From contig CALMMI010000263.1 of assembly GCA_937868245.1 (NCBI GenBank), positions 1-7,057 of the forward strand: a stretch of 7,057 bases of DNA, read 5' to 3'. A program made the position numbers and the translations under genes. Position 1 is the first letter of the stretch; each line of letters begins with the position of its first letter. Of this stretch, positions 5,416 to 7,057 are shown one piece after another. The notes under the pieces were generated by a model. That model saw nothing but the letters and a program-made list of their open reading frames with translations. It was not told the origin of the DNA and did not search any database. The DNA comes from an uncultured Ignavibacteria bacterium (lineage in GTDB: Bacteria; Bacteroidota; Ignavibacteria; Kapaibacteriales; UBA961).

Positions 5416-6417
5416 ATGAGTTCATCGCGAAACTTACTTTTAAAAGCTAAGCGTATTGCAGTTGTACGTACCGACCGATTAGGTGATATGGTGCTCACCC
5501 TGCCTATGTGTGCTGCACTCAAAAGTGCATGTCCGGATGCCGAGGTAACCCTTATTGCCCGTTCGTACTGTTCTGCTTTGCTCTATAAATCCCCTGCTAT
5601 TGATACGGTGCTTTTTGTTGATGAAACAACAGGCGGTGTAACTGAATTAATACAGAATGGCAGGTATGATGCTATTTTCTTTCCCCGCCCTCAATTTGAA
5701 GAGTATTTTGCCGCGTTTAGAGCTCGAATCCCCTTACGTGTAGGCTCAGGCTACCGGTGGTATAGTTTTTTGATTAAACACAAGCAATTCGATCACCGCA
5801 AGACTGCCGAATTTCACGAAGCTGAATATAATACCCGCTTAGTAGGCTCTGTATTAGAAGAACCGGTAGAAACCCGGTTAGTGCGTCCTATTGTTATACC
5901 GGAAAGCAAACACTCAACAAACAAACTTTTGAATTCCAATGGAATTACATCTGCACAAAGAATAATTGTGATTCATCCGGGTAGCGGCGGTTCATCACAC
6001 GATTGGCAACCTGAAAACTTTGGCAAACTCTCAGAATTGCTTTCGAAACAACTTCGTATGCCGGTTATTATCACAGGTGTAGAGAATGAAAAAGAACGTT
6101 GCCAAATAGTACAGAAATACTGTCCGGCTGCAATAAATCTTTGCGGGAAATTATCACTTGCAGATATGATTGCGTTGCTTGACACATCCTCGCTACTCGT
6201 AGCAAATTCTACTGGGGTTTTACATATTGCAGCTGCGCTTGGCATCCCTGTTGTGGGCTTGTATCCGCGTTCTCCGGCAATAAGCTCAGGACGCTGGGGA
6301 CCATACTCTCAAAACTCGATTGTTGTATCTCCTCCTGATCAACCGGAATTTCAAGATGACATGAACCTAATATCCGTAGAATCCGTGGCGGATGCTTGCC
6401 TTTCCTTTTTCAAATAA
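5416..6417 (+). CDS. Glycosyltransferase family 9 protein (LPS heptosyltransferase-like)
   Basis: A 333-residue GT-B enzyme of family GT9, the ADP-heptose:LPS heptosyltransferase group. The N-terminal domain opens RIAVVRTDRLGDMVLTLP (13-30) with D24 at the position of the catalytic Asp of WaaC; the C-terminal nucleotide-sugar domain has HPGSGG (187-192), DWQPENF (197-202), LCGKLSLADMIALLD and ANSTGVLHIAAALG (263-276). The family's usual DSG is NSTG here. It probably adds a sugar to lipopolysaccharide core or another surface glycan at the inner face of the cytoplasmic membrane; donor and acceptor are unknown. ATG 5416 is chosen because an upstream GTG at 5365 falls inside the terminator hairpin and would add an unrelated 17-residue leader. 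No Shine-Dalgarno sequence is visible. Its stop is separated from the next ATG by one base, so the two genes are co-transcribed. Confidence 0.9.
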   Translation: MSSSRNLLLKAKRIAVVRTDRLGDMVLTLPMCAALKSACPDAEVTLIARSYCSALLYKSPAIDTVLFVDETTGGVTELIQNGRYDAIFFPRPQFEEYFAAFRARIPLRVGSGYRWYSFLIKHKQFDHRKTAEFHEAEYNTRLVGSVLEEPVETRLVRPIVIPESKHSTNKLLNSNGITSAQRIIVIHPGSGGSSHDWQPENFGKLSELLSKQLRMPVIITGVENEKERCQIVQKYCPAAINLCGKLSLADMIALLDTSSLLVANSTGVLHIAAALGIPVVGLYPRSPAISSGRWGPYSQNSIVVSPPDQPEFQDDMNLISVESVADACLSFFK

Positions 6418-6418
6418 C

Positions 6419-7057
6419 ATGAAAACAGTACTTTCACTCTCCGAAGCCCGTAAACTTGCCTTGCATTCACAGGGATTGCTCTCTACCGACCCCCTGCAAG
6501 GGAAAGAGGGGACTCTTTCAATAATACAGCAAATCGGGTATGTTCAAATAGACACAATTTCTGTTGTAGAAAGAGCACATCACCATATTTTGTGGAACAG
6601 GCAGCCTGGATACAAACCATCTTATTTGAATGAATTATCCGAAGAAAAATCCATTTTTGAATATTGGAGTCATGCGGCTGCCTATTTGCCGATGGAGGAT
6701 TTTCGTTACACTCTCATAAACAAGAAAAAACATGCTGATCGGATTGCTGAACGTTTACCTGATACAAGCATACGAAGTTTTGTATTGGAAAGGATAAAAT
6801 CAGAAGGCGCATTGCAATCCAAAGATTTTGAGCACTCGAAAAAAAGCACGGGTGGATGGTGGGAACATAAACCTGCAAAACATGCTTTGGAACTTCTGTT
6901 TATTCAAGGTGATTTGATGGTTGCGCGCAGGGTCAATTTCCAAAAGGTATTCGACCTTACGGAACGTGTTTTACCGGCAAGCGTTAGTAAAACAATGACG
7001 ACTCAGGAGGAATACACCAGCTAATAGATTTATTCAGCCAACAAGACTAAAGGATTC
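6419..7057 (+). pseudogene. YcaQ-type winged-helix DNA glycosylase (HTH_42), interrupted by two tandem stop codons and running off the window
   Basis: The open frame from ATG 6419 to TAA 7022-7024 gives 201 residues, about half of the roughly 370-410 expected for the YcaQ/AlkZ family (PF06224), whose members excise bulky or crosslinked DNA adducts. Family landmarks are present: LSLSEARKLALHSQGL at the start, GYVQIDTISVVERAHHHILWNR with Q43-I-D45 (the QxD pair described for YcaQ), EYWSHAAAYLPMEDFRY, GGWWEHKPAKHALELLF and FDLTERVLPASV. The open frame ends right at EEYTS, where family members normally continue with a Leu-Ile helix. TAA is followed at once by TAG, and the same frame then reads IYSANKTKGF to the last base, resembling the expected continuation. 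I therefore call it a probably broken, partial gene; a true short protein is possible. ATG 6419 is preferred over an upstream in-frame ATG inside the GT9 gene. Confidence 0.72.

Noticed and set aside
5973..6245. 90-residue minus-strand ORF within the GT9 gene
   Set aside because: Antisense shadow of the conserved GT9 C-terminal domain.

Overview
The window looks like chromosomal DNA of an AT-rich, Gram-negative member of the Bacteroidota/Chlorobiota (FCB) group. Four things point there: a C-terminal type IX secretion (T9SS) sorting domain at the left edge, promoter-like sequences fitting the Bacteroidota pattern TTTG-N19-TAnnTTTG, several genes without a Shine-Dalgarno sequence, and a small outer-membrane barrel protein. 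Genus and species cannot be read from the sequence.

Layout, left to right. Bases 1-314 hold the C-terminal end of a secreted T9SS cargo protein (+). Bases 483-1811 encode an exported serine beta-lactamase-like/S12 hydrolase (+), closed by a strong intrinsic terminator (1847-1893). A gene-free stretch (1812-2123) contains two 26-bp inverted copies of a sequence that is itself a perfect hairpin, resembling a small REP- or MITE-like element. Then come three minus-strand genes read right to left: a QorB-like NAD(P)H-dependent oxidoreductase (4172-3303), a DoxX-like membrane protein (3297-2905) and a cytoplasmic DsbA/FrnE-family thiol oxidoreductase (2819-2124). Divergent from them is an HxlR-family regulator (4320-4676, +). 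The 147-bp gap between regulator and operon carries two tandem CTATAC-N4-GTATAG palindromes and candidate overlapping divergent promoters. This layout matches E. coli qorB/qorR (ytfG/ytfH) and reads as a quinone/electrophile or thiol-stress response unit, here extended by DoxX and FrnE-like genes.

To the right are a secreted small beta-barrel protein (4854-5336, +) with its own terminator (5363-5395), then a tight gene pair: a GT9 (heptosyltransferase-like) glycosyltransferase (5416-6417) and, one base later, a YcaQ-type winged-helix DNA glycosylase (6419 onward). The last frame meets two consecutive stop codons at 7022-7027, about half way through the normal family length, yet family-like sequence seems to continue in the same frame to the window edge.

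I found no tRNA, rRNA, CRISPR array, transposase or phage gene. I see no clearly new multi-gene system. The most interesting items are the tandem-stop interruption, the hairpin-within-inverted-repeat element, and the tandem operator of the HxlR-controlled redox operon.
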